From Hanleya hanleyi (Eukaryota > Mollusca > Polyplacophora > Lepidopleurida > Hanleyidae): a stretch of 64,000 nt of DNA. Below are positions 49,001 to 58,955 of the stretch, in pieces; positions within the stretch are counted from its first letter, which is position 1; the number at the start of each line of letters is the position of its first letter. Location: contig JAVTVY010018977.1 in the NCBI GenBank assembly GCA_036873755.1, positions 1 through 64,000 on the forward strand, read 5' to 3'. The position numbers were made by a program, and so were the translations under genes. The notes beneath the pieces were generated by a model. That model saw only the letters and a program-made list of their open reading frames with translations, was not told where the DNA came from and searched no databases.

Positions 49001-49980
49001 GACCTTAATACATCATATGGAACATTAGAAACCAATATGATGCCGATACGATTCATTTACACAAAGCTGAAATAAGAGAATCCTCACAGCCCAACAGGCG
49101 AGGGTCCTGGGGCTACTTAGACCCCGGAAGCTCCAAGGGTCCTAGGTCGCCAGAGATGCATTCTACACGTTTTCCCCAGAAATAAATCTAACATAATGTA
49201 TAATGTAGATTCATGGTTCCATTTTCACTTTTGTTTCACATAAGAACAATATTGAAAAATATCTGGTTTAACACATATAAAACAGGCATGTAACACACCA
49301 TGACACGTGGTGCGCTCGTGGTGATACATCTGATTTTAAATACATAAAACTCCAACTCCAACTTAAATAGTACACTCCCAAATTAAATGAATAGATCATG
49401 GTCTGTTCATTACATGTACACCTATAGATACTCTAATCACATAATCCACATTCGCTTATTTTGCATATCATTTTAAGATATTATGTCTTGAAGATATTCA
49501 CCGATTCCTAAAAAAAAAAATTTTCCACCCGATAGCAAATGGACTACTTAAGTTATCTTATAATTGTGTGAGATCGCGAAGGGTTCTACACTTGTCCCTC
49601 ATTGTAACACAGTTCAGTATAAAGCAGGTTTCATATTAGCATGACCACTGTTGACTTGTGTGCCCCAGTACATGTATGTACATGTATCCATGTGCAATAG
49701 GTGCAATGAACACTCACTACAGTGTAACTCACGAATACAACAGTCAGTATTTAGTCCTCCAACTTCACCATTATAATGAGGGACAAGTCTACTTGATGGT
49801 TCAAAACAATTACATGTACATGTATAAAATGTTTACCTTCCATGTGGTTTTCGCCTCATAATTGATGTAGTTAATGAGTTCATCAGAGAGAGGCTCGTGA
49901 AGAGGGTAATACTTGAGCTGGTGGGCCGACGCCACGACCACAAAAAGACACAAAGCTAGCAGGCACTTCATGGTGACAAC
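33985..49980 (-). CDS. CTSB: Cathepsin B, lysosomal papain-family cysteine protease
   Basis: Minus-strand spliced CDS from ATG at 49971-49969 to TAG at 33987-33985: exons 49971-49837, 48603-48394, 45303-45185 or 45082-44967, 41443-41359, 38448-38301, 36933-36817, 36109-35981 and 34064-33985. It encodes 340 or 339 residues (human 339). A signal peptide [16 protein letters not shown] is followed by a propeptide with [20 protein letters not shown] carries catalytic Cys114. The occluding loop has CDHH (His195-His196), diagnostic of cathepsin B over other papain-like enzymes. [11 protein letters not shown] carries His285 and [10 protein letters not shown] carries Asn305 (numbering with exon 4a). 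The C-terminus has GQDECGIES. All introns are GT..AG and phases agree. The protein acts in lysosomes as endopeptidase and dipeptidyl carboxypeptidase (family knowledge). Two alternative exons occupy one position. Confidence 0.96.
34285..34637. mobile_element. MITE with inverted CTCTCTAAAAATGGAGGTAA ends, CTSB 5'-most intron on the + map (intron 8)
   Basis: Left ctctctaaaaatggaggtaa and right ttacctccatttttagagag are perfect inverted ends. It lies between CTSB exons 9 and 8. Confidence 0.85.
35462..35838. mobile_element. Foldback MITE (AAAGGACCTGG ends), CTSB intron 8
   Basis: Left aaaggacctggtgcagttta and right ccatgccaggtcctttata are inverted. It shares internal sequence (gaggtgaaaacagcacactt type) with 41744-42305. 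Confidence 0.75.
35981..36109 (-). CDS. CTSB: CTSB exon 8: catalytic His and Asn
   Basis: 129 nt; acceptor ttccag, donor aatgg|gtaggt. It encodes [20 protein letters not shown] and [12 protein letters not shown], with both remaining catalytic residues. Confidence 0.96.
36817..36933 (-). CDS. CTSB: CTSB exon 7
   Basis: 117 nt; acceptor tgtggcag, donor gagtg|gtacgt. It encodes [20 protein letters not shown] and [18 protein letters not shown]. Confidence 0.95.
37300..38300. other. CTSB intron 6 part, no gene
   Basis: Holds a short GATC microsatellite (38256-38270). No coding sequence beyond CTSB exon 6. Confidence 0.5.
38301..38448 (-). CDS. CTSB: CTSB exon 6: occluding loop
   Basis: 148 nt; acceptor gtaaacag, donor ttttg|gtatgt. 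It encodes [20 protein letters not shown] and [20 protein letters not shown]. The CDHH motif is the carboxydipeptidase occluding loop. Confidence 0.95.
38505..38720 (-). mobile_element. tRNA-derived SINE, CTSB intron 5
   Basis: On minus, tgaccaggtggtccaaggcg resembles box A and gggttccagcctc resembles box B. They are followed by ttctctccgggtactctggc, a frequent SINE body word. Confidence 0.65.
39860..39962 (-). mobile_element. SINE tail fragment (GTGA repeat)
   Basis: gtgagtgagtgagtgaatga, then aacgtcgctttcgacaatat; the reverse complement of the tail at 40540-40605. Confidence 0.6.
40320..40605 (+). mobile_element. Molluscan-type SINE with CACT tail, CTSB intron 5
   Basis: cttgtcgtaagaggtgacta, two cccgggtgtgaaaag units, then gatatgactgaaatatagtt, gaaagcgatgttaaatc and a CACT-repeat tail. 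Confidence 0.7.
41359..41443 (-). CDS. CTSB: CTSB exon 5
   Basis: 85 nt; acceptor tcctgtag, donor aag|gtatgt. It encodes [20 protein letters not shown] then GGQYNTHK, completing the Gly codon split from exon 4a/4b. Confidence 0.94.
41744..42305. mobile_element. Foldback element (GGGCCTGGTGTGATTTAATA ends), CTSB intron 4
   Basis: Left gggcctggtgtgatttaata pairs with right aaagcaaaccaggtcctttg. Internal arms with tgaagtagtggatttgt and its inverse make a long hairpin. Confidence 0.75.
42808..43275. mobile_element. MITE with inverted AAGTGTAAC ends, CTSB intron 4
   Basis: Left gaaagtgtaactgtggta and right taccagagttacactttaa are inverted. The left part recurs at 32965-33090 (tcatattcaagacgacaatg). 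Confidence 0.65.
43660..43695 (+). repeat. ATTCT pentamer run
   Basis: ccattctattctattctatt and on; probably the tail of a LINE 3' remnant. Confidence 0.6.
44103..44345. repeat. 21-bp tandem repeat in CTSB intron 4
   Basis: Units of gacatggtctttcttcaatca with one-base variants, about ten copies. Some copies are extended by a tatatatgattgtcctgaaa insert. Being a multiple of three, it leaves frames open on both strands; not a gene. Confidence 0.93.
44967..45082 (-). CDS. CTSB: CTSB exon 4b (second of two alternative exons)
   Basis: 116 nt; acceptor ttggtag, donor tttgg|gtatgt, the same phases as 4a. It encodes [20 protein letters not shown] then [13 protein letters not shown] and KACGFG. Splice sites and cysteines are intact and no stop is present, so it looks functional. 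Joining 4a to 4b would shift the frame because each exon has length 2 modulo 3. Confidence 0.92.
45185..45303 (-). CDS. CTSB: CTSB exon 4a (first of two alternative exons)
   Basis: 119 nt; acceptor atcag, donor atggg|gtgagt, phase 0 in and phase 2 out. It encodes [20 protein letters not shown] then [14 protein letters not shown] and KDCGMG. This is the segment directly after the active-site Cys-Trp. It is homologous to exon 4b 102 bp downstream. Confidence 0.92.
45553..48363. repeat. 2.8-kb minisatellite, base unit GAACATGTCTGTCT, in CTSB intron 3
   Basis: Nearly all of the intron between exons 3 and 4a is a 14-bp repeat with three domains. About 45840-46740 is organised in 34-bp higher-order units (14 bp plus a 20-bp ACATACATGTAT variant). 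About 46740-47440 alternates with GAAAATGTCTGTCT. About 47440-47900 carries GAACTTGTCTGTCT and a longer TTTGAAAACGTCTGTGT variant. The minus strand has no stops in the unit, giving spurious long frames. Confidence 0.98.
48394..48603 (-). CDS. CTSB: CTSB exon 3: propeptide end and catalytic cysteine
   Basis: Exactly 70 codons, [10 protein letters not shown] to GSCGSCW, phase 0 at both ends; donor tgg|gtaaga. It includes the mature N-terminus [12 protein letters not shown] and catalytic Cys114. It ends right after the Cys-Trp pair. Confidence 0.95.
48700..49200. repeat. ~360-bp diverged tandem duplication in CTSB intron 2
   Basis: agcccaacaggtgaggctcc ... gagatgcgtttcaagca ... cccggaaataaatctg recurs as agcccaacaggcgagg ... 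gagatgcattctacacg ... ccccagaaataaatct. Confidence 0.75.
49837..49980 (-). CDS. CTSB: CTSB exon 2: start, signal peptide, propeptide
   Basis: Acceptor attgtcag precedes 49980; nine untranslated bases lead to ATG 49971. It encodes 45 residues: an N-terminal hydrophobic signal ([13 protein letters not shown]) and the propeptide start ending TTWK. The donor is aag|gtaaac, phase 0. Confidence 0.93.
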
Positions 49981-50039
49981 CTGACAATATTGCAAAAGAA
50001 CAAAGTTAACTGAATTAGAATATGGCTTGCAAAGCATTA

Positions 50040-51204
50040 TGGGAACAAGATGCTGCCATTACAACAGAAACAGTGAAGCTGGAACAATGTCTGCAGAAAG
50101 CCACATTGTGACAGGTTTTGGTCGGCTACCCCCCAAGGGCTGGTTTGGCATTTTGAGTTTCTTCAGAGTAATTGTCTATTATGTGGGCTGATTCGAAAAT
50201 ACAGTGTTCATTTTCCTGATAAACTTGACAGAACAAATCAGTCTTTCCAGGAAGGTAGGTCATTTGTTCCAACGAAATAGTGGGCATATAGTTTTCTGGA
50301 GTTGTGAAGGACAAATTTACTACATAATTTGCGAGGAATTTTAATGGTGTTGTCTAACCTGAAAGCGAAAGTGGGTCTGGGTTTATTTGAGGATATCTCC
50401 CTCCACAAAGCCTCAGGGCCCCCAATTCATCATCGCACTACCGCAACAGTGCTAGCTCTGCAAACACCCGACCATGCACATATTGTGGTAGTGCGACAAT
50501 GACTTGGAGGCCCGTAAGAGAGTCGCATGACCTCATTTGAATGTATCGTGTATGCATGCTTGTTGACCTCACAGCGTGAAATCATTCAGGTGAACAGAGA
50601 TGGCCGGAAGAAAATGTTGGTGTGTGTGAATGCTGTTAAATCAATTATATCCTCCCGAAGAACCAAATAAATGGTGGTGATCGATAGGATATGGATTTGA
50701 GAAGACAGTTAACTCAGTTGTTCATGCCTTATTTTTAGCATGAATGTGAATATGACACCCATTTGAACAAACAATGTATCCAGGAGAATATAATTACAGA
50801 AATAAAGCGTCTCGGCACTGCCAGCAAAAGTCAATAAAGAAAAACACATCTCTTGAAAGATGGTCGTAAAAATGTCAGAAAAGAAAATTCCATTGGAAAG
50901 TATTTTTAAAAGATTTTTCATCATTTACTATGTCAAAATAATTGTCCAAGGCAATGATAATTCATGTCAGCCAATATGAAGGACAGTCCAAGCTGTGTAG
51001 AGCTATCCAAGACAGACCTGTGAGTCACACTCCTGTCACCAACCTGTGTTAGTTTGAAAAGCTAAATAAATCTGGTCAGTTTGTGCAATCAGTGAGGGAA
51101 ATGCCCTGGATTCTTTCTATTCAATCCCCAACTGCCTATTCTGGTCCATTCATAGCCTGTTGTGATTGTGCCTGGTTCTAGAAGAAGCTGCATAATTAAT
51201 TGCC
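50040..51204. other. CTSB intron 1 part, no gene
   Basis: No coding signal, RNA gene or repeat recognised. Confidence 0.5.
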
Positions 51205-51805
51205 AATTCAGTTCGGGAAATTGCAGAATTCGGGAACGTTGTCGAATTCAGGAACAGTTTCCGAATTCAGGAACTAACGTTCAGCAAAGTTCCCGAATTC
51301 AGCAACGTTCCCGAATTTGGGAACTCAATTATAACATGGAGAATATAGGACTGAAGAAACATTTTCTCACTTACAGCAAAAAAGACAGCTAGAATTGTGA
51401 AATCACAGCATGGAATATCAAGAGAACAAATGTTGTACTCATTGATAGAAAAATTATAACGCCGTTCATTGAAAAGAAGTGTCAGTTACGTTTTTAGATG
51501 AAAAGTGGCCAAAGTTCCTGAATTCGTAAACCTGTTTATTATGGAGGAAATAGGACAAAAACACATTTTTTCACTTTCTGCAAAAACGACAGCTAGAATT
51601 TTAAAATCACAGGATGGAATTCAAGGGAATGAAAGTTGTCATCTATTGATGTAATAATTATAATGCCGTTCATTGAGAGGAAGTGCCGATTACGTTTTTA
51701 GTGGAAAAAGTGACCCAGAGTTCACAAATTCGTAAACAATCAAAGCCTACTGTTCCCGAATTCGACAACGTTCCCGAATTCTGCAATTTCCCGAACTGAA
51801 TTGAC
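51205..51805. mobile_element. Intact foldback element (AATTCAGTTCGGGAAATTGC ends)
   Basis: Arms mirror each other: ttcgggaaattgcagaattc ... and ... gaattctgcaatttcccgaa, with several cgaattcgggaac words. Full-length relative of the interrupted copy at 5061-7858. Confidence 0.85.
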
Positions 51806-52699
51806 ACATATCTGTGATTTGATCCAGGTCAGGTTCACAAAATGTCTAGACTAAGACAATTACTGAAGAAGTAAAAGAAATATTTAGAATGAAAGCTCGT
51901 ATGAAACACGGGCGAAGAGCATTTCCCCAGATAATTTTGTAACACATAATTTGGTACTCACAGGGCTTTAGATCTCCCCAATTTGGGCACACCCCCTATT
52001 AGGGGTGGCAATTGTTTTTAGGATGGGACAGAGGGTGGGGCACATACCCCTGGAGGATGAGCAATCAGTATTCATCCCTTGTAGAAGTGCCTCTGAGAAG
52101 GGATAAATTCTTCATCAATGGTCGAAACCCAGTGTGAGGCAACACCAACTTTATTTTGCGTTTCATGGGCCAACCGACATTAAAAAATCGAATAACAATA
52201 AAATTTCAAATTGCCACTTCTATATTTCCTATGAAAGTTTGAACATAAAGATTTTAACCCCTTTTTATTCCTGTATGAATTAGGCTGTTGTATTCTATCT
52301 GAAACAATGCCACCAAATAAAAATTCCAACCAACAAAAAACATACCTTTCACTATAATTTTTCACTGTAAGTCCGCGAATTGCTGTTGTTGTAAAATGCT
52401 GCTAATACTACTTTGCAATAACGACATTCAATGTACATGTGTAATCAGGAACCTTCACTGGCTGTGTGATCTATCACTCTGTCTTGGTACTCATATTTCG
52501 ACAGTGATGCAGTATGTCAGAGCTAGGAAATGGAGGGTGTTTCAACAGCTCAGCCGATACAGCATGGTTTAAGATACTGTTGAAGCATGAGGCTGTTGGA
52601 ACACTTGCAAAATTTGCTAAATTGTTCTGGAAGAAAAACCACAGCCACAACAAAATAATGACAATGTTAGATTTGAGGTGTATGTTGGCAGTTAACATG

Positions 52700-53090
52700 T
52701 GACTTAACACACAGTTTTTGACCTTGAGAAAATAGGTCAATGTCAGTCATATTCATAGACTTCAGGTCCATCATCAGTTGCATATGTGGTATCAATTTAG
52801 AATGCCTAGCTATATTTCATGTTATATCACAATATACAGTATATAACCCGAGAAAATAGATTCAGTCAACTGGAATAGGCTTCTAGTCAGTCACCAATTG
52901 CACAAGTATGATGAATTTGGAGAGCCTATCTTCACTCCTTTACAAATTATTGCTAATGCTGAATTTGACCTCGATAAAACAGGTGAAGGTCAGTCAATTT
53001 CATTAGGCTGCTGATCCATCACCAGCTGCATATGGTATGACAAGAAAAATGGGCAGACAGAGAGACAGACAGACAGGTGACACGGAAAAT
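52700..53090. repeat. ~130-bp degenerate tandem repeat, 3 copies
   Basis: Units with gagaaaataggtcaatgtca, then ggtccatcatcagttgcata; last copy ends in a gacagacagaca run. Confidence 0.8.
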
Positions 53091-53179
53091 TCAGTTCATT
53101 TGGGGGCATCATTACATATCATCTTCAAAGTCTAAATATTCTGTCAAAATGCACAAGAACACACCATTTTACTTCAACT

Positions 53180-54035
53180 ATAGAGAAGAAAAGCAACTCC
53201 GAGTAAGAATCACAATTTTATTCTGTATATTTCGCCGTTAGTTATAGCATCTTCACCAGTGAACAAAGTTACAAACAGCTCCATATGCACAGTATATATA
53301 CAACGCATAATGTGAGCTTATACGCATTTATGAATAGGTAAGCCAGTAAATTATATCAGGTTGGACAGGTATTAAAATGCTGCCATTTTCAGAAATTGTT
53401 AAATGTTAAGCGATAACCTGACAGTGATCTACAAATGGTGTGATTCAGGTGATACAATACACACTCTACAAATGTTGTAACTCGCATGGGAATATACTAC
53501 AATTATGAAACATGCGAGTTACAACATTTGTAGGTTTTCATCAATTCTGATGTGGATTGCAAAGTGAATTATACCTATATTATGAATATCTTAAAATGAC
53601 AGTCCTTATCCAAACTTCATGACATGTAGAAATATTCAATTTAGGTAAATACCCACTATATCACCATACTTTATTCATTTGTGTACAGTTTACTTAGTTC
53701 TTGCCAAATAAGCAGATTATGTATTGTTTTCATCAATTACAGTGTGTACTGTATCACCTGAATCACACCATCTGTAGATCGCGGTCAGGTTAATTTCTGA
53801 AAATGACAGCATTTTAATTATATCCGTCCAAACTGACTGACATCATTTACTGACTTACCTACATGTATTCATAAATGCGTATTGGCTAAGATCACATTAT
53901 GCCTTGTATATATACTGTGCGTATGGAGCTGTTTGTAACTTTGTTCATTGCTGAAGATGCTAAAACTAATAGCGAAATATACAGAATGAAACTGTCATCC
54001 CTATTCGGAGTTGCTTTTCTTCTCTATTATTGGAA
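53180..54035. mobile_element. Foldback element of the GAAATATAC family with hammerhead-like cores
   Basis: Left gagaagaaaagcaactccga and right tcggagttgcttttcttctc are inverted and match the 20128-21403 ends. The right arm has ctgaagatgctaaaactaat-agcgaaatat (53951-53982). An internal aaacatgcgagttacaacat hairpin sits at the centre (53460-53535). Confidence 0.85.
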
Positions 54036-54589
54036 AATCATCAGTGATTCCAATGGATTATTTCAATTAGATATACATGTAAAAATTTCCCAGGTGAGAT
54101 GTGCCATATAGCAGTTATGTAGAAGTTCCACTTCAAAAATCTTTCTACTTTTTCAGTTAAAAAATTAATTATCAACATTTGTAACTATGCTGTAAAAATG
54201 CAACGATTTTCAAATAAATTCTGGGGACCTCCACATAAAACAAAAAAATTGAGCATTTACTGAGTGATAATTTGTGATTTTATTCATTGAAAATTGACCA
54301 GAATGCATCCCCTGACATCTGGAAGCCCAGGGCTTCACAGCCACTGGAGACTTATGTAATTGGGAACAGGATGAAATTATTATATCAGTAATGGAGAGAG
54401 AAATAGCACTAATTCTGGAATGAAGTGTTTACTTTGTTGACACAAGCGGTCTACTAGTCCACTCATAACTGCATTATGCAATAAGTCAAACATTACAGGT
54501 TTTATCACCTGAATGGGCAACATATAGGCCTACAATATGAGACCTGAAAGGTGAAGCAGAATATCAGTGTTACAGTATGTCTATTTCAC

Positions 54590-55300
54590 CAAAATGGCCT
54601 GACTTCAAGCTCTTATTCTGAGATGCAAAAACGCGCTCCATGATTTCGCCAACACCACCAAAATCTTGTCAGTTCTTTGCCTATCTTGCAAGATCATTAT
54701 ACTCAAATTTCATGGAAGGCAAACATGTTGTATAGAAGATATGATGTTACGCATGTTTACCGGCATTCATGTCTATAGCGCCACCTGGTGACGACCAAAT
54801 ACCACGAAAAACAAGCAGGTGAAATCTAAAGCCCTAGGGACATGGCACAGAAAAGTTCAAAAACTTTAATTATCATGATAATGGTTATGGTTTTGACGTT
54901 ACATCAGATAATTGAGATTTTTCATCTAAACAGCAATTTGGTTCGCACCAAAAGAAAATTATCATGTCGGCAATCCTACATTTATGCTTGGCAAAATAGA
55001 ATAGAACAATTTTTTAATATTTCTCGAAGCAAACGGTAAATTATTATTTCACGAAAAACTTATGTTTTGAAACGCAAAAAACGTGCCTTGATAATTATGC
55101 CAGCTACACCAAAACCTTTTCAGCACATTGCCTATCCTTCAAGACCATTGTAATAAAATTTCATAGAAATCAAACAAGTGGTTCAGACGAAAACGTCACA
55201 GAAAGGTTTAACTATGCTCTTACTACAACAACGCCACCTAGTGGTGAGCAGCGGCTATAGAAACACAACCAGGCAAATTTCCCAGGCCTAAGGAGCACAC
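54590..55300. repeat. ~470-bp tandem duplication with 'gcgccacctggtg' ends
   Basis: Two diverged copies share tgcaaaaacgcgctccatga-type starts, ccaaaatcttgtcag..., and end at gcgccacctggtgac / acgccacctagtggtg. A third partial unit and a ggcggcagcggtggcggcgg run follow (55360-55390). Confidence 0.75.
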
Positions 55301-55792
55301 AAACTAAGTTTGACCCGAAAATCTTGAACGGTTTCAGTGATATTCACGTTTGAAGTCGCGGCGGCAGCGGTGGCGGCGGATCCGGCGGAGCCGTTTCTCA
55401 TGAAAACATAAGAGCATCCACTTTGTGGAAATGCTCTAAATACTTCCCAAATCAATTTTCATATCTAACATAGTCTTTGTTGTAGAACATACTATACAGA
55501 ATTTTCTTAACTGCTTTTCAATATTGTGGGTTTAATATTTATGTACTTCTGCTGGCAGTCCCAAGAACCATTGTTTTTGTATTTAAATATTCTCCAATTT
55601 ACATTGTTTGTTCAAATAGGGGTGATATTCACATTCAGCAAGGTTTGGGGAACATTTTGGTATATGATATTAGCCACCAACTGTATTGCCTATTTAGTAA
55701 TCAGATCACTTGTGATTCTATGAAAAAAGGTAGTAAGTTGAACATAGGTCATCCCCATAAATTTGTATTTGGTTGAGTTTTAGGTGGGGATT

Positions 55793-56270
55793 AGCTAAGA
55801 TTCATAGCGTCTCCCTTCCCTCACCGCTATGCCGACGACAAATACATTTCCCTGGTGGTAACTCGAACATCTCCATGGCGCACTTATTATTACCTTTGCG
55901 CCCTATTGGATCTTCATTAACTTGAGAAAAAGGGCCGCCATGAATAAAAATACCATAATCGATGTTGTGATCATCATCCCCTGTATACACGGGGTCTATT
56001 ATGACGGAAATGCCCATCTTCTTGACCCTCGATTTCAGGTGATTTTGAGGCTCCATCTGTAATTAATTTTTGACCGACGAATGACCATTTAGTCTGCCAT
56101 TTCTGTATTTTTATTCATGGCGGCCCATTTTCTCAAGTTAATGAAGGTCCAATAGGGCGCAAAGGTAATAATAAGTGCGCCATGGAGACGTTCGTGTTAC
56201 CACCAGGGAAATGTATTTGTCGCCGGCATAGCGGTGAGGGAAGGGAGACGCTATGAATCTTAGCTAGGTG
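55793..56270. mobile_element. Foldback element with ~160-bp near-perfect arms, CTSB intron 1
   Basis: Left ctaagattcatagcgtctcc ... catggcggccctttttctc and the right arm is the reverse complement through ggagacgctatgaatcttag; loop of about 150 bp. Open frames here mirror each other. Confidence 0.92.
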
Positions 56271-56596
56271 GGGATTCACTTCAAACTGTTCAATGTTTTG
56301 CCCCAGGGGGTAGCATTTGAAGCATTGAACACTGTTGAAGCATTTTAACAACTCTCATTTGCTAAGTTTCACTAAGCCCCGCGAGGTGGTGGGGGAGGGT
56401 TCGCTTGACTCTAGCATTATGGGGAACAAAAGGTGAATTCATCATACAATTGAACTGATAGAAAGTGATCAACGGATGGATGGAACAGGAAGTGAAAAAG
56501 TGTTGCACTTAACACATGATAAAATATCGTATTTTCGCAGACAGTATACCATGACAGTATACCTGTACGTAGATTAACGAAACAACCTTGTCTTAC

Positions 56597-56690
56597 CTTC
56601 TTATCTGCAGGTGTAAAGGACAAGCAGTGAATATCGTGGAGCTTTTATCTGGTTATCAAACTCGTCTTTGGTTTCGGCCTACCGGGTCAC
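56597..56690 (-). other. Candidate untranslated first exon of CTSB
   Basis: On minus, agataagaag|gtaaga is a strong donor after 56597, just downstream of an E-box cluster. The coding exon's acceptor lies 9 nt before the ATG, so an upstream 5' UTR exon must exist. This is the best donor I see, about 6.6 kb upstream. The 5' boundary is a guess. Confidence 0.4.
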
Positions 56691-56707
56691 GAGACGGCCT
56701 CAAGGTA

Positions 56708-56744
56708 GTCACATGGCGGAAGGTCACATGACTTCCATGTGACC
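56708..56744. promoter_or_regulatory. E-box/M-box cluster with a perfect 9-bp inverted repeat
   Basis: ggtcacatg-acttc-catgtgacc (56722-56744) is a perfect inverted repeat; another gtcacatgg lies at 56708. GTCACATGAC is the MITF/TFE-family M-box, close to the CLEAR element used by lysosomal gene promoters. Its place just upstream of the putative CTSB exon 1 fits lysosomal co-regulation (inference). Confidence 0.45.
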
Positions 56745-57089
56745 TGATCGACAGTTGCAGAAAAAAAAATCATCAGGAAAATGTCGATTGACTGGACTTT
56801 CTTGTCATTACATGTAGACTGATATGCTGAAAAAATGGGTCAGATTAAATAACCTACCAGATGACAGATTGCCTTTAAAAGCCTGTAAAACACAAACAAA
56901 ATTTGTAATGCCTACACAACCAAAGTACAGGTATTTTAATTAACATAAAGAGTGTACGATAATCTCGAGATGTCATTTGTACGATATTAGAAAAAAAAGT
57001 TCAGATATGAATCCGAAGATATATCAGTCAGCGCCCCCCCCCCCCCGTATCTTCATCTTCAGCTCGGGTTGGTCCATTTAAATGACTGA

Positions 57090-57480
57090 ACTCGACGAAT
57101 AGAATAGAATATTTATTTCTCCAATCATTATTTCTCCAATCACGGACCCCCGAAGAGCGTACAATTAGATAACATTTTGGAATAAAACTCTCGGAGAGAA
57201 ATCTGCTACTCAGGAAGCAGCTTTTATTAAGCTCTACTATACAAGGGATATTATTCATGGGATGGTTCTTTGTTTATAGAGTTGCTTGAATTTCTCATTA
57301 ATAATATCTTTGTGAAATTTGGCAAAACAATATATCAGCAGCATAGGTATTCCAATGGGAACCCCTATATATGTTCTCTCACGAATACGACTACATGCAA
57401 TTGCTTTCAAAAACACATCCATTCGCCGTTGATAATCGCTATATAAATGAGGCAGTGGGGTATATATATCCACCTTCACT
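57090..57480 (-). mobile_element. LINE 3' remnant (minus) with ATTCT tail
   Basis: Read on minus, an open 74-codon stretch (57479-57255; unrecognised) is followed by gagaaataaatattctattc, a LINE-like tail. Confidence 0.4.
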
Positions 57481-57599
57481 AGATTTGAAGGAAACTACAG
57501 ATGGCTCTAACGGCACCTCATGTTTAGACTATATATCTCTATAAAAAAAATGAAACAGGCCTTCTCTCTCGTGGACTTTACACAAAACAGATGATTACA

Positions 57600-57834
57600 A
57601 TTTCGACACAAAACAGATGACAATTTCGACATCGTGAACTATCCCTATCTAGACAGTAATATTCCCATGGGAGCTGCATATGGCGTATACATATCTCGTC
57701 TAGTAGCATTTGCTGGATCGTGTGTTGAATGTGTCGATTTTAATCGACGTCACAACAAATTATTGCAGAATTTTCTGCCTCCACTCAAAGTTTCTCAAAT
57801 TTTGCGACACATATCGCATGATGCTGCATGGTAG
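57600..57834 (+). pseudogene. Reverse-transcriptase C-terminal fragment (Penelope-like or related)
   Basis: The plus frame has NFDIVNYPYLDSNIPMG, AAYGVYISRLVAFAGSC and DFNRRHNKLLQNFL, ending in a stop. A YGVYIS-type motif after the RT core is familiar from retroelement polyproteins of aquatic invertebrates. Family assignment is uncertain; only the tail survives. Confidence 0.5.
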
Positions 57835-58785
57835 CAAAATACGAGCGTATAGCGCGCAAGATCTATAGCGCTAGGTTTCGTAACTTGTGTCTAATTCCGC
57901 TTAACCCGAGGCCAGGATTTTTTAGTGGAAATAGGTCGATTTTGCAGGAAAACTGTGGAATCTTTCGTCTGAATTGACCTTGTGTGTATTATTCATAAAT
58001 TTCTGAGCAGTTTTTGTGTGAAAAAACGAGGTCTACTTTCGGCACCTCAACAGTACTAGTGTCTTTGTATATTGTATAGTGGTAGAGAGTGACATTTGTT
58101 TTCCTATAGTTTCAGGATCATGATTCAAATCAACAACACTACATGATACAATTTTAGAGGAGAATTGGTGTTATTTATAAAAGGTGGTTCAGGCAATTTT
58201 GTTTTATTTCTAGGACTTGGCGATTCTTTGAATTACATTTTATTAAGAAAACTTTATCCTATACGAGGTTGAAATTTTCAAAAATCATCTGTAGGTATCA
58301 TCTCGTCAAATCAATAAAATTTTATTCAATTCCGTGAACGTTGTACGTACGAGGAAACGAAACGGTCATAATGGAGGACGGTCAATTTTGCAAGCTGACG
58401 CGTTTACAGTTTCCTTATTTTTATTAATGATGTACGCAATGTGCGAGTTTTATACTTTCTTTGTTGAATAAACATAAAAATCGAAAATCAAACCATGATA
58501 AGAGAGGAAGTCTGTTACTTCCTGGTTTCGTTATTTCAGAGCTGTTTATCAAGACAACAAAAGTATGTTAACAACATATTAATTCATTTTTACAGTAAGG
58601 TACTGGCACCGTTGCTGCCAGATAGTTACTGTCATAATTACAGCAAGTATTATACTACTGTAAATTTAAAATTACTGGCAGCGATTACAGTAACATCCTA
58701 CTGTCAATGTTTACAGTAAGTTACTGGCACATTTCCCGCAAGTAACTTACGATACCGTACTGTAAAAAATAGAAATTGGGGGTAG
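57835..58785. other. Unassigned AT-rich sequence
   Basis: Contains a short cluster of tactggca/ttacagtaa palindromic words (58595-58755). No gene recognised. Confidence 0.5.
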
Positions 58786-58786
58786 C

Positions 58787-58955
58787 CGAGTTAGTCTGTG
58801 TAGAAAAATGAATAACAAAGGGAGGCACCTTTAAGACTAACTAAGTTTAATGGTCACGAGCTTTCGCAGATGGTGGATATCTGCTTCGTCAGGTGAAGTG
58901 ACCATTAAACTTAGTCTTAAAGGTGCCACCCTTTGTTATTCATTTGTAAAATTTA
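58787..58955. mobile_element. Short foldback (Penelope-like end) with hammerhead-like core
   Basis: Arms aatgaataacaaagggaggc ... and ... ggtgccaccctttgttattc flank a cagatggtggatatctg hairpin. It is bounded by gggggtagccgagttagtct. Confidence 0.8.
58847..58908 (-). ncRNA. Candidate type I hammerhead ribozyme
   Basis: On minus: helix I strands ttaatgg...cac and gtg.ccattaa; core CTGACGA; helix II gcagat/atctgc; GAAA; then agctc before the 3' helix I strand. The palindromic agct would be a 2-bp helix III, as in Penelope-like element ribozymes that act as dimers (family knowledge). Predicted cleavage falls between 58858 and 58857. One extra A sits between the core and helix II. Confidence 0.5.
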
